Below, piece by piece: positions 38,183 through 49,262 of a stretch of 64,000 bases of DNA. Below the pieces are notes generated by a model. It worked only from the letters and a program-made list of their open reading frames with translations, was not told the DNA's origin and did not search any database. Origin of the DNA: Staphylococcus edaphicus (GTDB lineage: Bacteria; Bacillota; Bacilli; Staphylococcales; Staphylococcaceae); assembly GCF_002614725.1 (NCBI RefSeq), contig NZ_MRZN01000002.1, positions 159,409 through 223,408 of the forward strand, written 5' to 3'. Both the position numbers and the translations under genes were made by a program. The first letter of the stretch is position 1. Each line of letters opens with the position of its first letter.

Positions 38183-40249
38183 TTGGCAGAAAATTTAGTC
38201 ATAGTTGAATCGCCTGCAAAAGCTAAAACCATTGAAAAATATTTAGGTAAAAAATATAAAGTAATTGCATCGATGGGGCATGTTAGAGATTTGCCTCGTA
38301 GTCAAATGGGCGTAGATGCAGAAAATGATTATGAACCCAAATATATTACGATACGTGGTAAAGGTCCTGTTGTAAAAGAATTGAAAAAACATGCTAAGAA
38401 AGCGAAAAAAGTATTCTTAGCGAGTGACCCCGACCGTGAAGGTGAAGCGATTGCTTGGCATTTAGCAAATATATTAAATTTAGAAGATTCAACAGAAAAT
38501 AGAGTAGTGTTTAATGAAATAACAAAAGATGCAGTGAAAGATAGCTTTAAACATCCTAGGGGCATAGAAATGGAACTTGTCGATGCACAACAAGCGCGTC
38601 GTATATTGGACCGTCTCGTTGGATATAATATTTCACCTGTATTATGGAAAAAAGTAAAAAAAGGGTTGTCTGCTGGACGTGTCCAATCAGTGGCTTTAAG
38701 ATTAGTCATTGATCGCGAAAATGAAATTAGAAATTTCAAACCAGAAGAGTATTGGAAAATAGAAGGTGAATTTAGATATAAAAAATCAAAATTCACTGCA
38801 AAATTTCTGCATTATAAAAACAAGCCATTTAAATTAACTGAAAAAGCAGATGTTGAAACGATAACGTCACAGTTAGATGGAGATCAATTTGAAGTTACTA
38901 AAGTAACTAAGAAAGAAAAAACACGTTACCCAGCAAATCCATTTACAACATCAACACTACAACAAGAAGCGGCTCGTAAATTGAATTTTAAAGCACGCAA
39001 AACAATGATGTTAGCACAACAATTGTACGAAGGTATTGATTTGAAACGACAAGGTACAGTTGGTTTAATCACTTATATGCGTACGGATTCGACGAGAATT
39101 TCAGATCAAGCAAAATCAGAAGCGAAAAGTTATATTCAAGAAACATATGGTAATGATTACACATCTAATCGAAGATCAAAAGGACAAGGTGATCAAGATG
39201 CGCATGAGGCAATCAGACCATCCAGTACATTGCGTACGCCAAATGAAATGAAAAATTTCTTAACTAGAGATCAACATAGACTCTATAAATTAATTTGGGA
39301 GCGTTTTGTTGCTAGCCAAATGGCGCCAGCGATTTTAGATACAGTTGCAATGGATTTAACGCAAAATGATATCAAATTCCGCGCAAATGGACAAACTATC
39401 AAATTTAAAGGTTTTATGACATTATACGTTGAAACAAAAGATGATAGTGAAGAGGGTAAAGATAATAAATTACCGAATATTGGTGAAGGTGAAAAGGTTA
39501 CCGCTACAAATATTGAACCATCTCAACATTTCACGCAACCACCACCACGTTATACTGAAGCACGCTTAGTCAAAACAATGGAAGAGTTGAAAATTGGACG
39601 TCCATCCACATATGCACCAACGATTGATACAATCCAAAAGAGAAATTACGTAAAAAATGAAAGTAAACGCTTTGTACCTACTGAATTAGGTGAAATTGTT
39701 CATGAGCAAGTTAAAGATTATTTTCCTGAAATTATTGATGTTGATTTTACGGTAAACATGGAAACGCTATTGGATAAAGTTGCCGACGGAGAAATTGGTT
39801 GGAAGAAAGTTATTTCAGATTTTTATAGTAGTTTCAAACAAGATGTAGCGCGTGCAGAAGAAGAAATGGAAAAAATAGAAATAAAAGATGAACCAGCAGG
39901 TGAAGATTGTGAAGTATGTGGTTCACCAATGGTTATAAAAATGGGACGTTATGGCAAATTTATGGCATGTTCTAATTTTCCAGATTGTCGTAATACAAAA
40001 GCTATTGTTAAAACAATTGGCGTGACTTGTCCTAAATGTAAAGAAGGCGATGTTGTAGAACGTAAATCTAAAAAGAATCGAATCTTTTATGGTTGTTCTA
40101 AATATCCAGAATGTGATTTTGTAACTTGGGATAAACCAATTGGTAGAGACTGTCCTAAATGTGAGCATTACTTAGTTGAGAAAAAACAAGGACGTAAGAG
40201 CCAAGTGGTATGTTCAAATTGTGATTACAAAGAAGAAGAACAAAAATAA
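38183..40249 (+). CDS. topA: DNA topoisomerase I
   Basis: A 688-aa type IA topoisomerase that relaxes negative supercoils. Toprim domain [20 protein letters not shown] (N-terminal), SDPDREGEA, catalytic Y298 in [11 protein letters not shown] and three C-terminal four-cysteine zinc modules (CEVCG...CSNFPDC, CPKCK...CSKYPEC, CPKCE...CSNC). The start is TTG with AAGGGGGT nine bases upstream; the ATG at 38072 would precede the promoter and adds residues unlike the family. Confidence 0.97.
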   Translation: MAENLVIVESPAKAKTIEKYLGKKYKVIASMGHVRDLPRSQMGVDAENDYEPKYITIRGKGPVVKELKKHAKKAKKVFLASDPDREGEAIAWHLANILNLEDSTENRVVFNEITKDAVKDSFKHPRGIEMELVDAQQARRILDRLVGYNISPVLWKKVKKGLSAGRVQSVALRLVIDRENEIRNFKPEEYWKIEGEFRYKKSKFTAKFLHYKNKPFKLTEKADVETITSQLDGDQFEVTKVTKKEKTRYPANPFTTSTLQQEAARKLNFKARKTMMLAQQLYEGIDLKRQGTVGLITYMRTDSTRISDQAKSEAKSYIQETYGNDYTSNRRSKGQGDQDAHEAIRPSSTLRTPNEMKNFLTRDQHRLYKLIWERFVASQMAPAILDTVAMDLTQNDIKFRANGQTIKFKGFMTLYVETKDDSEEGKDNKLPNIGEGEKVTATNIEPSQHFTQPPPRYTEARLVKTMEELKIGRPSTYAPTIDTIQKRNYVKNESKRFVPTELGEIVHEQVKDYFPEIIDVDFTVNMETLLDKVADGEIGWKKVISDFYSSFKQDVARAEEEMEKIEIKDEPAGEDCEVCGSPMVIKMGRYGKFMACSNFPDCRNTKAIVKTIGVTCPKCKEGDVVERKSKKNRIFYGCSKYPECDFVTWDKPIGRDCPKCEHYLVEKKQGRKSQVVCSNCDYKEEEQK

Positions 40250-40312
40250 CATATTACAAATTAAGTAATTTGAAATCATCTAGGTATACGAAAAAATATT
40301 TTAAACAATAAC

Positions 40313-40390
40313 AGCAACTTAAGACACATATTTATAATTAGATGCATGTATTTATAATTATAATACGCTGTCTAAGTTGCTCTTTTATTT
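40313..40390 (+). terminator. Long-loop terminator between topA and trmFO
   Basis: AGCAACTTAAGACA pairs with TGTCTAAGTTGCT (one bulge) across about 42 AT-rich bases, followed by CTTTTATTT. The trmFO ribosome binding site lies just after it. Confidence 0.55.
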
Positions 40391-40405
40391 ACGGGAGGAA
40401 ATTGA

Positions 40406-41713
40406 ATGACTCAAGTTGTAAATGTAGTAGGTGCAGGTTTAGCAGGTTCTGAAGCAGCATACCAATTAGCTCAACGAGGTATAAAAGTAAACCTTATAGA
40501 GATGAGGCCAGTGAAACAAACGCCTGCACATCATACTGATAAATTTGCAGAACTCGTATGTTCTAACTCGTTAAGAGGTAATGCTTTAACAAATGCTGTA
40601 GGTGTACTGAAAGAAGAGATGAGACAATTAGATTCTTTAATTATCAGTGCTGCAGATAAAGCACGTGTACCAGCTGGAGGTGCGTTAGCAGTTGACCGTC
40701 ATGATTTTGCTGGCCATGTGACTGAAACTTTGAAAAATCATCCCAACATTACTGTAATAAATGAAGAAATCAACAGTATACCAGAGGGATACACAATTAT
40801 TGCAACAGGACCTCTAACAACGGATAAACTTGCAAATGAAATTGTAGAGGCAACTGGTAAGGATCAATTATATTTTTATGATGCTGCAGCACCAATAATT
40901 GAAAAAGATAGCATCGATATGGATAAGGTATATTTAAAATCACGCTATGATAAAGGTGAAGCAGCTTATTTAAACTGTCCAATGACAGAAGATGAATTTA
41001 ATGCTTTTTATGATGCATTAATTGAAGCTGAAGTTGCGCCTGTGAATGAGTTTGAGAAAGAAAAATATTTTGAAGGGTGTATGCCTTTTGAAGTCATGGC
41101 AGAGCGTGGTAGAAAAACACTGCTCTTTGGTCCTATGAAACCAGTAGGGCTTGAAGACCCTAAAACGGGAGAGAGACCTTATGCCGTCGTACAATTACGT
41201 CAAGATGATGCCGCTGGAACACTTTATAACATCGTTGGTTTCCAAACACATTTAAAATGGGGTGCTCAAAAAGATGTGATTAGACTCATACCAGGTTTAG
41301 AAAATGTAGAGATTGTGAGGTATGGTGTAATGCATCGCAATACATTTATCAATTCACCTGACGTATTAACAGAGACTTATGAGTTGAAAGGTAGAGAAAC
41401 ACTTTATTTTGCAGGACAAATGACAGGTGTAGAAGGCTATGTAGAAAGTGCTGCAAGTGGATTAGTCGCAGGTATTAATGTAGCGCATAAATTACTTGGC
41501 AAAAGAGAAGTAATCTTCCCTAGAGAAACGATGATAGGCAGCATGGCTTATTATATATCACATGCAAAAAATGAAAAAAATTTCCAACCTATGAACGCTA
41601 ACTTTGGTTTATTACCAACTTTAGACAAGAAAATCAAAGATAAAAAGTTACGTTACGAACAGTTAGCGAATCGCGCATTAACATATTTAGATAATTATAA
41701 ACAAACACTATAA
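40406..41713 (+). CDS. trmFO: tRNA (m5U54) methyltransferase TrmFO, folate/FAD-dependent
   Basis: A 435-aa flavoprotein that methylates U54 of the T-loop using methylenetetrahydrofolate. FAD-binding GAGLAG is at 9-14, followed by [10 protein letters not shown] and [10 protein letters not shown]; the catalytic cysteine region CPMTEDEF and [14 protein letters not shown] are present. GGGAGG precedes the ATG. It lies in the topA-trmFO-xerC-hslVU-codY order conserved in Bacilli. Confidence 0.97.
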   Translation: MTQVVNVVGAGLAGSEAAYQLAQRGIKVNLIEMRPVKQTPAHHTDKFAELVCSNSLRGNALTNAVGVLKEEMRQLDSLIISAADKARVPAGGALAVDRHDFAGHVTETLKNHPNITVINEEINSIPEGYTIIATGPLTTDKLANEIVEATGKDQLYFYDAAAPIIEKDSIDMDKVYLKSRYDKGEAAYLNCPMTEDEFNAFYDALIEAEVAPVNEFEKEKYFEGCMPFEVMAERGRKTLLFGPMKPVGLEDPKTGERPYAVVQLRQDDAAGTLYNIVGFQTHLKWGAQKDVIRLIPGLENVEIVRYGVMHRNTFINSPDVLTETYELKGRETLYFAGQMTGVEGYVESAASGLVAGINVAHKLLGKREVIFPRETMIGSMAYYISHAKNEKNFQPMNANFGLLPTLDKKIKDKKLRYEQLANRALTYLDNYKQTL

Positions 41714-41785
41714 AAATAATTAGCTTTTATAGCGCTTTTGGAAAATTTTGAAAGTTTTACTCAATTTAATAGTTATTTTTCGCAG

Positions 41786-41831
41786 ACCCCTCTGTCAATA
41801 TGCTACAATTTATGTTGATGGAGGGGTTTTT
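41786..41831 (+). promoter_or_regulatory. Terminator-like hairpin that contains the xerC ribosome binding site
   Basis: Arm 41786-41802 pairs with 41811-41827 over 17 bp (13 Watson-Crick, 4 G-U) around an 8-base loop, followed by five Ts. The 3' arm includes GGAGGGG, the only Shine-Dalgarno for the TTG start at 41833. It could end trmFO transcription, hide the xerC start, or both. Confidence 0.75.
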
Positions 41832-41832
41832 A

Positions 41833-42723
41833 TTGAAAAAAATCCAACAAGCATATTTATTCATGCTAAAAGTAGAGAAACAATTTTCAGACCATACTTT
41901 AAAATCATATCATGATGATTTAGAACAGTTTAATAATTTCTTAGCACAAGAACAATTAGACCTATCAGATTTTGAGTATAAAGATGCAAGAAATTATCTA
42001 AGTTACTTATATTCAAAAAACTTGAAAAGAACCTCAGTTTCTCGTAAAATTTCTACGCTGAGAAGTTTTTATGAATATTGGATGACACAAGATGAAGCGG
42101 TTGTAAATCCTTTTATACAATTGGTGCATCCGAAAAAAGAACATTATTTACCTCATTTTTTCTATGAAGAAGAAATGGAAGCACTGTTTGATACAGTTGA
42201 AAATGATTTGAAAAAAGGCTTAAGAGATAGAGTGATTTTAGAGTTACTTTATGCTACAGGAATTAGAGTTTCGGAATTAGTCCATATAAAAGAACAAGAT
42301 ATAGACATGAATTCACCAGGTATTAAGGTATTAGGTAAGGGTGGTAAAGAACGCTTTATCCCTTTTGGTGAGTTTTGTAAGCAAAGTATTGAACGTTACT
42401 TAAATTCTTTCAAACCCAAAGTGAATAGTGACCATAATTATTTATTAGTAAATATGAAAGGCGATCCAATTACTGAGCGCGGTGTGCGCCATGTATTAAA
42501 TGATGTAGTGAAACGAACTACGGGTGTTACAGAAATACACCCTCATAAATTACGGCACACATTTGCGACTCACATGTTAAACCAAGGTGCTGATTTAAGA
42601 ACGGTACAATCTTTGCTAGGTCATGTTAATTTGTCGACAACTGGTCGATATACTCATGTGACTAACGATCAATTAAGAAAAGTATATTTAAATGCACATC
42701 CTCGTGCAAAAAAGGAGAATTAA
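41833..42723 (+). CDS. xerC: Tyrosine recombinase XerC
   Basis: A 296-aa site-specific recombinase that with XerD resolves chromosome dimers at dif. N-terminal SAM-like core-binding domain (about 1-95), then the catalytic domain with R145, H238, R241, H264 and nucleophile Y273. The longer frame from 41800 is rejected because its extra codons lie in the hairpin stem; TTG 41833 follows GGAGGGG and gives family length (298 aa in S. aureus). hslV starts two bases after the stop. Confidence 0.95.
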   Translation: MKKIQQAYLFMLKVEKQFSDHTLKSYHDDLEQFNNFLAQEQLDLSDFEYKDARNYLSYLYSKNLKRTSVSRKISTLRSFYEYWMTQDEAVVNPFIQLVHPKKEHYLPHFFYEEEMEALFDTVENDLKKGLRDRVILELLYATGIRVSELVHIKEQDIDMNSPGIKVLGKGGKERFIPFGEFCKQSIERYLNSFKPKVNSDHNYLLVNMKGDPITERGVRHVLNDVVKRTTGVTEIHPHKLRHTFATHMLNQGADLRTVQSLLGHVNLSTTGRYTHVTNDQLRKVYLNAHPRAKKEN

Positions 42724-42725
42724 AA

Positions 42726-43268
42726 ATGAGTACATCTATACATGCAACAACGATCTTTGCAGTACAACACGATGGTCATTCTGCAATGGCTGGTGATGGA
42801 CAAGTTACTTTAGGAGAACAAGTCATCATGAAACAAACAGCAAGAAAAGTGAGACGTTTATATAACGATAAAGTATTAGCTGGTTTTGCTGGAAGCGTAG
42901 CAGATGCATTTACTTTATTTGAAAAATTCGAAACAAAATTACAACAGTTTAGTGGTAATTTGGAAAGAGCTGCAGTGGAACTAGCTCAAGAGTGGAGAGG
43001 CGATAAACAATTGCGACAATTAGAGGCTATGCTCATTGTCATGGATGCATCGTCAATCTTAGTCGTTAGTGGTACAGGAGAAGTGATAGCACCAGATGAC
43101 AATTTAATTGCGATTGGTTCTGGTGGGAACTATGCTTTAAGTGCAGGTAGAGCATTAAAACGTAATGCAGCTCATTTATCAGCAAGTGAAATGGCATATG
43201 AAAGCTTGAAAGTAGCTTCAGATATTTGTGTGTTTACAAATGACCAAATCATTGTTGAAGATTTATAG
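42726..43268 (+). CDS. hslV: ATP-dependent protease subunit HslV (ClpQ)
   Basis: A 180-aa proteasome-like peptidase subunit of the HslUV (ClpYQ) protease. N-terminal [19 protein letters not shown] and KVRRLY are typical. In B. subtilis ClpQ the nucleophile is reported as the N-terminal serine after Met removal; here Ser2 and the Thr pair of HATT are both available, so the site is not decided. AAAAGGAG lies before the ATG and inside xerC. hslU follows after a 131-bp gap without a clear terminator. Confidence 0.96.
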   Translation: MSTSIHATTIFAVQHDGHSAMAGDGQVTLGEQVIMKQTARKVRRLYNDKVLAGFAGSVADAFTLFEKFETKLQQFSGNLERAAVELAQEWRGDKQLRQLEAMLIVMDASSILVVSGTGEVIAPDDNLIAIGSGGNYALSAGRALKRNAAHLSASEMAYESLKVASDICVFTNDQIIVEDL

Positions 43269-43399
43269 TTAAATATAAGTGAATTTATTCATGTATGTAT
43301 AAGTTCTAAGTTAATAGGTTATAGTTTAAATAATAGCAAGTATAAATGATAAGGTATGGAATTTTTTGAAGGATTAAATCTATGGAGGTTAGATATCAT

Positions 43400-44812
43400 A
43401 TGGAGACGAATGGAATTAAATTAACACCAAAAGATATTGTATCAAAACTGAATGAATACATTGTCGGTCAAGATGATGCTAAACGTAAAGTTGCGATTGC
43501 ATTAAGAAATAGATATAGAAGAAGTCTTTTGACTGAAGAAGAAAAACAAGAAGTTGCACCTAAAAACATATTGATGATCGGACCTACAGGTGTTGGAAAA
43601 ACCGAAATCGCGAGACGTATGGCTAAAGTAGTTGGGGCGCCTTTTATTAAAGTTGAAGCGACTAAATTTACTGAAGTAGGTTATGTTGGTAGGGACGTCG
43701 AAAGTATGGTCAGAGACCTTGTAGATGTTGCGGTTCGACTTGTGAAAGAACAAAAAAAGGCATTGGTAGAAGATGAAGCTCAAGAAAAAGCTAATGAAAA
43801 ATTAGTTAAATTATTAGTACCTAGTATGAAGAAAAAGGCAAATAACAACACGAATAGTAATAATCCACTAGAATCATTGTTTGGTGGATCGATTCCAAAT
43901 TTTGGCCAAAATAATGACGAAGAAGAAGAAACGCCTACGGATGAAGTGAAAACGAAGCGGTCAGAAATTAAACAACAATTGTCAGCTGGGCAATTAGAAG
44001 AAGAAAAAGTAAGATTAAAAGTTGAACAAGATCCGGCGGCAATGGGTATGTTAGGCACCAACCAAAACCAACAAATGCAAGATATGATGAATCAATTAAT
44101 GCCTAAAAAAAAGGTTGAGAGAGAAGTTCCTGTTAAAACTGCACGTAAGATATTAACAGATGAATTCGCTGATGAATTAATTGATCAAGAAACAGCAAAC
44201 CAAGAAGCTATTGAGCTCGCTGAACAAATGGGTATAATATTTATAGATGAAATCGATAAGGTGGCAACTAATAATCAAAATTCAGGTCAGGATGTATCTC
44301 GTCAAGGTGTTCAAAGAGATATATTACCAATTCTTGAAGGTAGCATGGTTCAAACGAAATATGGTACTGTTAACACTGAACATATGCTATTTATTGGTGC
44401 TGGAGCATTCCATGTATCTAAACCTAGTGATTTAATTCCAGAATTACAAGGTCGTTTCCCAATTCGAGTTGAATTAGAGAGTCTTTCAGTTGAAGATTTT
44501 GTTAGAATTCTGACTGAACCTAAATTATCACTTATCAAACAATATGAAGCTTTACTTCAAACAGAACAAGTAACTGTCAAATTTACGGATGAATCAATTA
44601 ACCGTTTAGCAGAAATAGCATTCCAGGTAAATCAGGATACCGACAACATTGGCGCACGTCGCTTGCATACAATACTTGAAAAAATGCTAGAAGATTTATC
44701 ATTTGAAGCACCAAGTATGCCTAATGCGGTTGTAGATATTACACCACAATATGTTGATGATAAGTTGAAGACAATTTCAACAAATAAAGATTTAAGTGCA
44801 TTTATTTTATAA
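43400..44812 (+). CDS. hslU: ATP-dependent protease ATPase subunit HslU (ClpY)
   Basis: A 470-aa AAA+ unfoldase that feeds substrates to HslV. Walker A GPTGVGKT is at 61-68, DEID at 283-286, with the inserted I-domain between (about 110-245, Lys/Asn/Glu-rich) and the C-terminal LSAFIL that docks into Hsl[18 protein letters not shown] is the family start, so ATG 43400 (GGAGG at 43384-43388) is preferred over ATG 43382. codY follows 23 bases later. Confidence 0.96.
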   Translation: METNGIKLTPKDIVSKLNEYIVGQDDAKRKVAIALRNRYRRSLLTEEEKQEVAPKNILMIGPTGVGKTEIARRMAKVVGAPFIKVEATKFTEVGYVGRDVESMVRDLVDVAVRLVKEQKKALVEDEAQEKANEKLVKLLVPSMKKKANNNTNSNNPLESLFGGSIPNFGQNNDEEEETPTDEVKTKRSEIKQQLSAGQLEEEKVRLKVEQDPAAMGMLGTNQNQQMQDMMNQLMPKKKVEREVPVKTARKILTDEFADELIDQETANQEAIELAEQMGIIFIDEIDKVATNNQNSGQDVSRQGVQRDILPILEGSMVQTKYGTVNTEHMLFIGAGAFHVSKPSDLIPELQGRFPIRVELESLSVEDFVRILTEPKLSLIKQYEALLQTEQVTVKFTDESINRLAEIAFQVNQDTDNIGARRLHTILEKMLEDLSFEAPSMPNAVVDITPQYVDDKLKTISTNKDLSAFIL

Positions 44813-44835
44813 ATTAAATATAAAGGAGAAGAAAT

Positions 44836-45609
44836 ATGAGCTTATTATCGAAAACGAGAGAGTTAAATACACTATTGCAGAAGCATAAAGGGATTGCGGT
44901 AGATTTTAAGGATGTAGCACAAACAATAAGCAGTGTAACAGTAACAAACGTATTTATCGTATCAAGAAAAGGTAAAATATTAGGTTCCAATTTAAATGAA
45001 TTATTAAAAAATGAACGTATTATCCAAATGCTAGAAAATAGACATATTCCTTTAGAATATACAGATCAATTAATGGATGTAAAAGAGACACAATCTAACA
45101 TTGGTATTGAAAATGTTTTAACAGTGTTCCCACCTGAAAATGAAGATTTATTTGGCGATAGCAGAACGACTATCTTTCCAATCTTAGGTGGTGGAGAAAG
45201 ATTAGGTACATTAGTACTTGGCCGTGTTACGGACGATTTTTCAGAAAACGATTTAGTACTAGGTGAATATGCTGCTACAGTTATTGGAATGGAAATACTT
45301 CGCGAAAAACATAACGAAGTGGAAAAAGAAGCTCGAGATAAAGCAGCGATTAGCATGGCTATTAATTCATTATCATATTCAGAAAGTGAAGCAATAGAGC
45401 ACATTTTTGAAGAATTAGGTGGTAAAGAAGGATTGCTTATCGCTTCGAAAGTTGCAGATAGAGTGGGCATTACACGTTCTGTAATTGTAAATGCACTGCG
45501 CAAACTGGAAAGTGCGGGCGTAATTGAATCACGTTCTTTAGGTATGAAAGGTACATTTATTAAAGTTAAAAAAGATAAATTCTTAGATGAATTAGAAAGA
45601 ATTAAATAA
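44836..45609 (+). CDS. codY: GTP- and branched-chain-amino-acid-sensing repressor CodY
   Basis: A 257-aa global regulator of metabolism and virulence genes. N-terminal GAF domain (about 1-155) binds isoleucine/valine; the C-terminal winged helix (about 204-257) reads [35 protein letters not shown] lies upstream of the ATG. It closes the xerC-hslV-hslU-codY operon and is followed by a strong terminator. Confidence 0.98.
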   Translation: MSLLSKTRELNTLLQKHKGIAVDFKDVAQTISSVTVTNVFIVSRKGKILGSNLNELLKNERIIQMLENRHIPLEYTDQLMDVKETQSNIGIENVLTVFPPENEDLFGDSRTTIFPILGGGERLGTLVLGRVTDDFSENDLVLGEYAATVIGMEILREKHNEVEKEARDKAAISMAINSLSYSESEAIEHIFEELGGKEGLLIASKVADRVGITRSVIVNALRKLESAGVIESRSLGMKGTFIKVKKDKFLDELERIK

Positions 45610-45632
45610 AGCGTATGTGTCATATTAAATAT

Positions 45633-45668
45633 AAAGAACGACTAAAAACAAACCTTTAGTCGTTCTTT
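45633..45668. terminator. Terminator after codY
   Basis: AAAGAACGACTAAA pairs perfectly with TTTAGTCGTTCTTT around an 8-base loop. Confidence 0.88.
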
Positions 45669-45697
45669 ATAATGTATAAAATATTGAGATGAAACTA

Positions 45698-45847
45698 TTG
45701 ATTTACACAGGTAAATATGATATATTTATTGACGGCTATGAAGCCAATACACACACAGAAAGTTAAAGTATAAAGGGTGCGATGTTAAACTATCGTGTTT
45801 ATATGAGCTTTTTGTGGAGGTAAACAACCAATAGGAGGAATTTTATT
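45698..45847 (+). promoter_or_regulatory. rpsB promoter and leader
   Basis: TTGATT (45698-45703), 17 bases, TATATT (45721-45726). The leader of about 110 bases carries two Shine-Dalgarno-like motifs, GTGGAGGT (about 45815) and AGGAGG (just before the ATG). S2-binding leaders are known in Firmicutes; I cannot fold this one with certainty. Confidence 0.5.
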
Positions 45848-46636
45848 ATGGCAGTAATTTCAATGAAACAATTGCTAGAAGCAGGTGTTCACTTCGGTCA
45901 CCAAACACGCCGTTGGAACCCAAAAATGAAAAGATACATTTTCACTGAAAGAAACGGTATTTACATTATCGATTTACAAAAAACAGTGAAAAAAGTAGAA
46001 GAAGCTTATAACTTCATTAAACAAGTATCAGAAGATGGCGGAAAAGTTTTATTCGTTGGTACGAAAAAACAAGCACAAGATTCAGTAAAAGCTGAAGCAG
46101 AACGTGCTGGTCAATTCTATGTAAACCAAAGATGGTTAGGTGGAATCTTAACTAACTATAAAACAATTTCTAAACGTATTAAACGTATCTCTGAAATTGA
46201 AAAAATGGAAGAAGATGGCTTATTCGAAGTATTACCTAAAAAAGAAGTTGTAGAACTTAAAAAAGAATATGACCGTTTAATTAAATTCTTAGGCGGAATT
46301 CGTGATATGAAATCTATGCCTCAAGCATTATTTGTTGTTGATCCTCGTAAAGAGCGCAACGCAATTGCTGAAGCACGCAAATTACACATCCCAATCGTAG
46401 GTATTGTAGATACTAACTGTGATCCAGATGAAATTGATTACGTTATCCCTGCAAACGATGATGCTATCCGTGCCGTTAAATTATTAACTGGTAAAATGGC
46501 AGATGCAATCTTAGAAGGTCAACAAGGTGTATCAAATGAAGAAGTAGCAGCTGAACAAAATATTGATTTAAATGAATCAAAAGAAGCTACTGAAGCAGAA
46601 ACAACTGAAGAAAACACTTCTGTTGAATCAAACTAA
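45848..46636 (+). CDS. rpsB: 30S ribosomal protein S2
   Basis: A 262-aa protein with [27 protein letters not shown] and [19 protein letters not shown]. The acidic C-terminal tail (Glu/Thr/Asn-rich) is slightly longer than in S. aureus (255 aa). AGGAGG precedes the ATG. tsf follows after a terminator, so EF-Ts level may depend on read-through. Confidence 0.98.
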   Translation: MAVISMKQLLEAGVHFGHQTRRWNPKMKRYIFTERNGIYIIDLQKTVKKVEEAYNFIKQVSEDGGKVLFVGTKKQAQDSVKAEAERAGQFYVNQRWLGGILTNYKTISKRIKRISEIEKMEEDGLFEVLPKKEVVELKKEYDRLIKFLGGIRDMKSMPQALFVVDPRKERNAIAEARKLHIPIVGIVDTNCDPDEIDYVIPANDDAIRAVKLLTGKMADAILEGQQGVSNEEVAAEQNIDLNESKEATEAETTEENTSVESN

Positions 46637-46650
46637 GAATAATGTAAAAT

Positions 46651-46685
46651 GGGTGATAAGATATTTAAGCTTATCACCTTTTTTT
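46651..46685 (+). terminator. Terminator between rpsB and tsf
   Basis: GGTGATAAG pairs with CTTATCACC around ATATTTAAG-type loop sequence, followed by seven Ts. Confidence 0.88.
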
Positions 46686-46729
46686 AAAATAAATAATATA
46701 AAATTCATTAAATAATGGAGGAATTTGAA

Positions 46730-47608
46730 ATGGCAATTTCAGCTAAACTTGTAAAAGAATTACGTGAAAAAACTGGCGCTGGTATGATGGACTGTAAAAA
46801 AGCGTTAACAGAAACTGATGGTGATATTGATAAAGCGGTAGATTTCCTACGTGAAAAAGGTATTGCTAAAGCGGCTAAAAAATCTGACCGTATTGCGGCA
46901 GAAGGCTTAGTACACGTTGAAGAAAGAGGAAATGAAGCAGCAATCGTTGAAATCAATTCAGAGACTGACTTTGTTGCTCGTAATGAAGGTTTCCAACAAT
47001 TAGTGAAAGAAATTGCTATCCAAGTATTAGATACGAAAGCAGAAACAGTTGAAGCGCTATTAGAAACTAACTTACCAGATGGTAAATCAGTTGACCAACG
47101 TGTCAAAGAAGCTATCTCTACAATTGGTGAAAAATTAAGCATTCGTCGTTTTGCTGTTAGAACTAAAACAGATAACGATTCATTTGGCTCTTATTTACAC
47201 ATGGGCGGACGTATCGGTGTTTTAACTGTAGTTGAAGGTTCAACGGACAGTGAAGCTGCGAAAGATGTTGCAATGCATATTGCTGCAATCAATCCTAAAT
47301 ATGTTTCATCTGAACAAGTTAGTGAAGATGAAATCGCTCATGAGAGAGAAGTGTTAAAACAACAAGCTTTAAACGAAGGTAAACCAGAAAATATCGTTGA
47401 AAAAATGGTTGAAGGTCGTTTACGTAAATATTTACAAGAAATTTGTGCAGTTGACCAAAACTTTGTAAAAGATCCTGATCAAACAGTTGAAGCTTTCTTA
47501 AAATCTAAAGGTGGTAAACTAGTTGACTTCGTACGTTATGAAGTAGGCGAAGGTATGGAAAAACGTGAAGAAAACTTTGCTGACGAAGTTAAAGGACAAA
47601 TGAAATAA
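46730..47608 (+). CDS. tsf: Elongation factor Ts
   Basis: A 292-aa nucleotide exchange factor for EF-Tu. N-terminal UBA-like domain [26 protein letters not shown] and the [14 protein letters not shown] signature are intact. ATG 46730 has GGAGG eight bases upstream; the upstream in-frame ATG at 46715 overlaps that site and is rejected. Confidence 0.98.
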   Translation: MAISAKLVKELREKTGAGMMDCKKALTETDGDIDKAVDFLREKGIAKAAKKSDRIAAEGLVHVEERGNEAAIVEINSETDFVARNEGFQQLVKEIAIQVLDTKAETVEALLETNLPDGKSVDQRVKEAISTIGEKLSIRRFAVRTKTDNDSFGSYLHMGGRIGVLTVVEGSTDSEAAKDVAMHIAAINPKYVSSEQVSEDEIAHEREVLKQQALNEGKPENIVEKMVEGRLRKYLQEICAVDQNFVKDPDQTVEAFLKSKGGKLVDFVRYEVGEGMEKREENFADEVKGQMK

Positions 47609-47630
47609 TTTTTCATAAGTTAAAACAGGG

Positions 47631-47698
47631 AAGAAGACACCTTTTGTGCTCCGTATGAAAGATTCACTTTTGTATTGGAAAACCTATTGTGTCTTCTT
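47631..47698 (+). terminator. Long-loop hairpin between tsf and pyrH
   Basis: AAGAAGACAC pairs perfectly with GTGTCTTCTT across a 48-base loop; the T-run after it is weak. It may be a partial terminator or leader structure of pyrH. Confidence 0.45.
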
Positions 47699-47742
47699 TA
47701 CTTGTATCATTTACATATTTTTACAATAGAGAGGATAAGACA

Positions 47743-48465
47743 ATGGCTCAAACTTCTAAATACGAACGTGTTGTATTAAAATTAAGTGGCGAAGCACTCG
47801 CAGGTGACGATGGGTTTGGTATCAACCCAATTATAATTAAAAGTATTGCAGAACAAGTAGCTGAGGTAGCTAAATTGGACTGTGAAATTGCAGTTATCGT
47901 TGGTGGCGGCAATATTTGGAGAGGTAAAACTGGAAGCGATTTAGGCATGGATCGTGGTACTGCGGACTACATGGGTATGTTAGCTACAGTGATGAATGCA
48001 TTAGCATTGCAAGATAGCCTTGAACAATTAGACTGTGACACACGTGTTTTAACTTCAATTGAAATGAAACAAGTAGCTGAACCATATATTCGTCGTCGAG
48101 CAATTAGACATTTAGAAAAAAATCGTGTAGTCATTTTTGCTGCCGGCATTGGGAATCCTTACTTCTCTACTGATACAACTGCAGCATTACGTGCAGCAGA
48201 AGTTGAAGCTGATGTTATCTTGATGGGCAAAAACAATGTCGATGGTGTTTATTCTGCAGATCCAAAAGTAGACCCTAATGCCATTAAGTATGAGCACTTA
48301 ACACATATTCAAATGTTACAAGAAGGTTTACAAGTCATGGATTCAACTGCTTCATCATTCTGTATGGATAATAATATTCCATTGAATGTATTCTCAATAA
48401 CAGAAGAAGGCAATATTAAACGCGCTGTTATGGGCGAAAAAATAGGAACATTGATTACAAAATAA
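47743..48465 (+). CDS. pyrH: Uridylate kinase
   Basis: A 240-aa hexameric UMP kinase of the amino-acid-kinase fold. [21 protein letters not shown] and [17 protein letters not shown] (in parts) are typical, with the GTP-effector region downstream. GAGAGGAT lies nine bases before ATG 47743; the longer frame from 47689 starts inside the hairpin arm. frr follows 16 bases after the stop. Confidence 0.97.
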   Translation: MAQTSKYERVVLKLSGEALAGDDGFGINPIIIKSIAEQVAEVAKLDCEIAVIVGGGNIWRGKTGSDLGMDRGTADYMGMLATVMNALALQDSLEQLDCDTRVLTSIEMKQVAEPYIRRRAIRHLEKNRVVIFAAGIGNPYFSTDTTAALRAAEVEADVILMGKNNVDGVYSADPKVDPNAIKYEHLTHIQMLQEGLQVMDSTASSFCMDNNIPLNVFSITEEGNIKRAVMGEKIGTLITK

Positions 48466-48481
48466 TTAGAGGTGTATGACT

Positions 48482-49036
48482 ATGAGTGACATTATTAATG
48501 AAACTAAATCAAAAATGCAAAAATCAATAGACAATCTTTCAAGAGAATTAGCGAATATAAATGCTGGTAGAGCCAATTCAAACTTATTAAATGGTGTAAA
48601 TGTTGATTATTATGGTGCACCAACACCAGTACAACAACTTGCTAGTATTAGTGTGCCAGAAGCTCGTTTATTAGTTATTTCTCCATATGATAAATCATCA
48701 GTAGCTAATATTGAAAAAGCGATTAATGCAGCTAACTTAGGGGTTAATCCTTCAAGCGATGGAGAGGTTATTCGTATTAGTGTTCCAGCATTAACGGAAG
48801 AACGTCGTAAAGAGCTTGTTAAAGATGTTAAAAAAATTGGAGAAGATGCCAAAGTTGCTGTTAGAAATGTACGTCGTGATACAAATGACGAACTTAAAAA
48901 GCAACAAAAAAATTCTGACATCACTGAAGATGATTTAAGAACGCAAACAGATGATGTACAAAAGTTAACTGACGATTCAATAAAAGAAATTGACAATTTG
49001 TTAGAAGAAAAAGAACAAGATATTATGTCAGTATAA
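48482..49036 (+). CDS. frr: Ribosome recycling factor
   Basis: A 184-aa two-domain protein that, with EF-G, splits post-termination ribosomes. [23 protein letters not shown] and the [11 protein letters not shown] block are typical. GAGGTG is only one base before ATG 48476 but seven before ATG 48482, so the second is the start. Co-transcribed with pyrH. Confidence 0.97.
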   Translation: MSDIINETKSKMQKSIDNLSRELANINAGRANSNLLNGVNVDYYGAPTPVQQLASISVPEARLLVISPYDKSSVANIEKAINAANLGVNPSSDGEVIRISVPALTEERRKELVKDVKKIGEDAKVAVRNVRRDTNDELKKQQKNSDITEDDLRTQTDDVQKLTDDSIKEIDNLLEEKEQDIMSV

Positions 49037-49124
49037 ACATGGTAATAATGATTAAAGTTTCAATAAGTTAGCTTAATTTCATTTAAATTTTGCTAATTTT
49101 AGAGACGAATCATATTTTTATCTG

Positions 49125-49159
49125 AACTGTATCAAATCAGACTTTGGTACAGTTTTTTT
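49125..49159 (+). terminator. Terminator after pyrH-frr
   Basis: AACTGTATCAAA pairs with TTTGGTACAGTT (one wobble) and is followed by seven Ts. Confidence 0.88.
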
Positions 49160-49262
49160 ATTTGTTTATTCAATGCATCTATCTAGTATGATAAAATGGT
49201 AGATAATTGCATCTAGAACCAATTATAATAAACATAGATGATCACGCTCGGAGGAAATACCC

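Noticed and set aside
38329..38796. 155-aa minus-strand frame inside topA
   Set aside because: Shadow of the topA frame; no start signal or family resemblance.
45066..45623. 185-aa minus-strand frame opposite codY
   Set aside because: Antisense to codY with no start signal or family resemblance.
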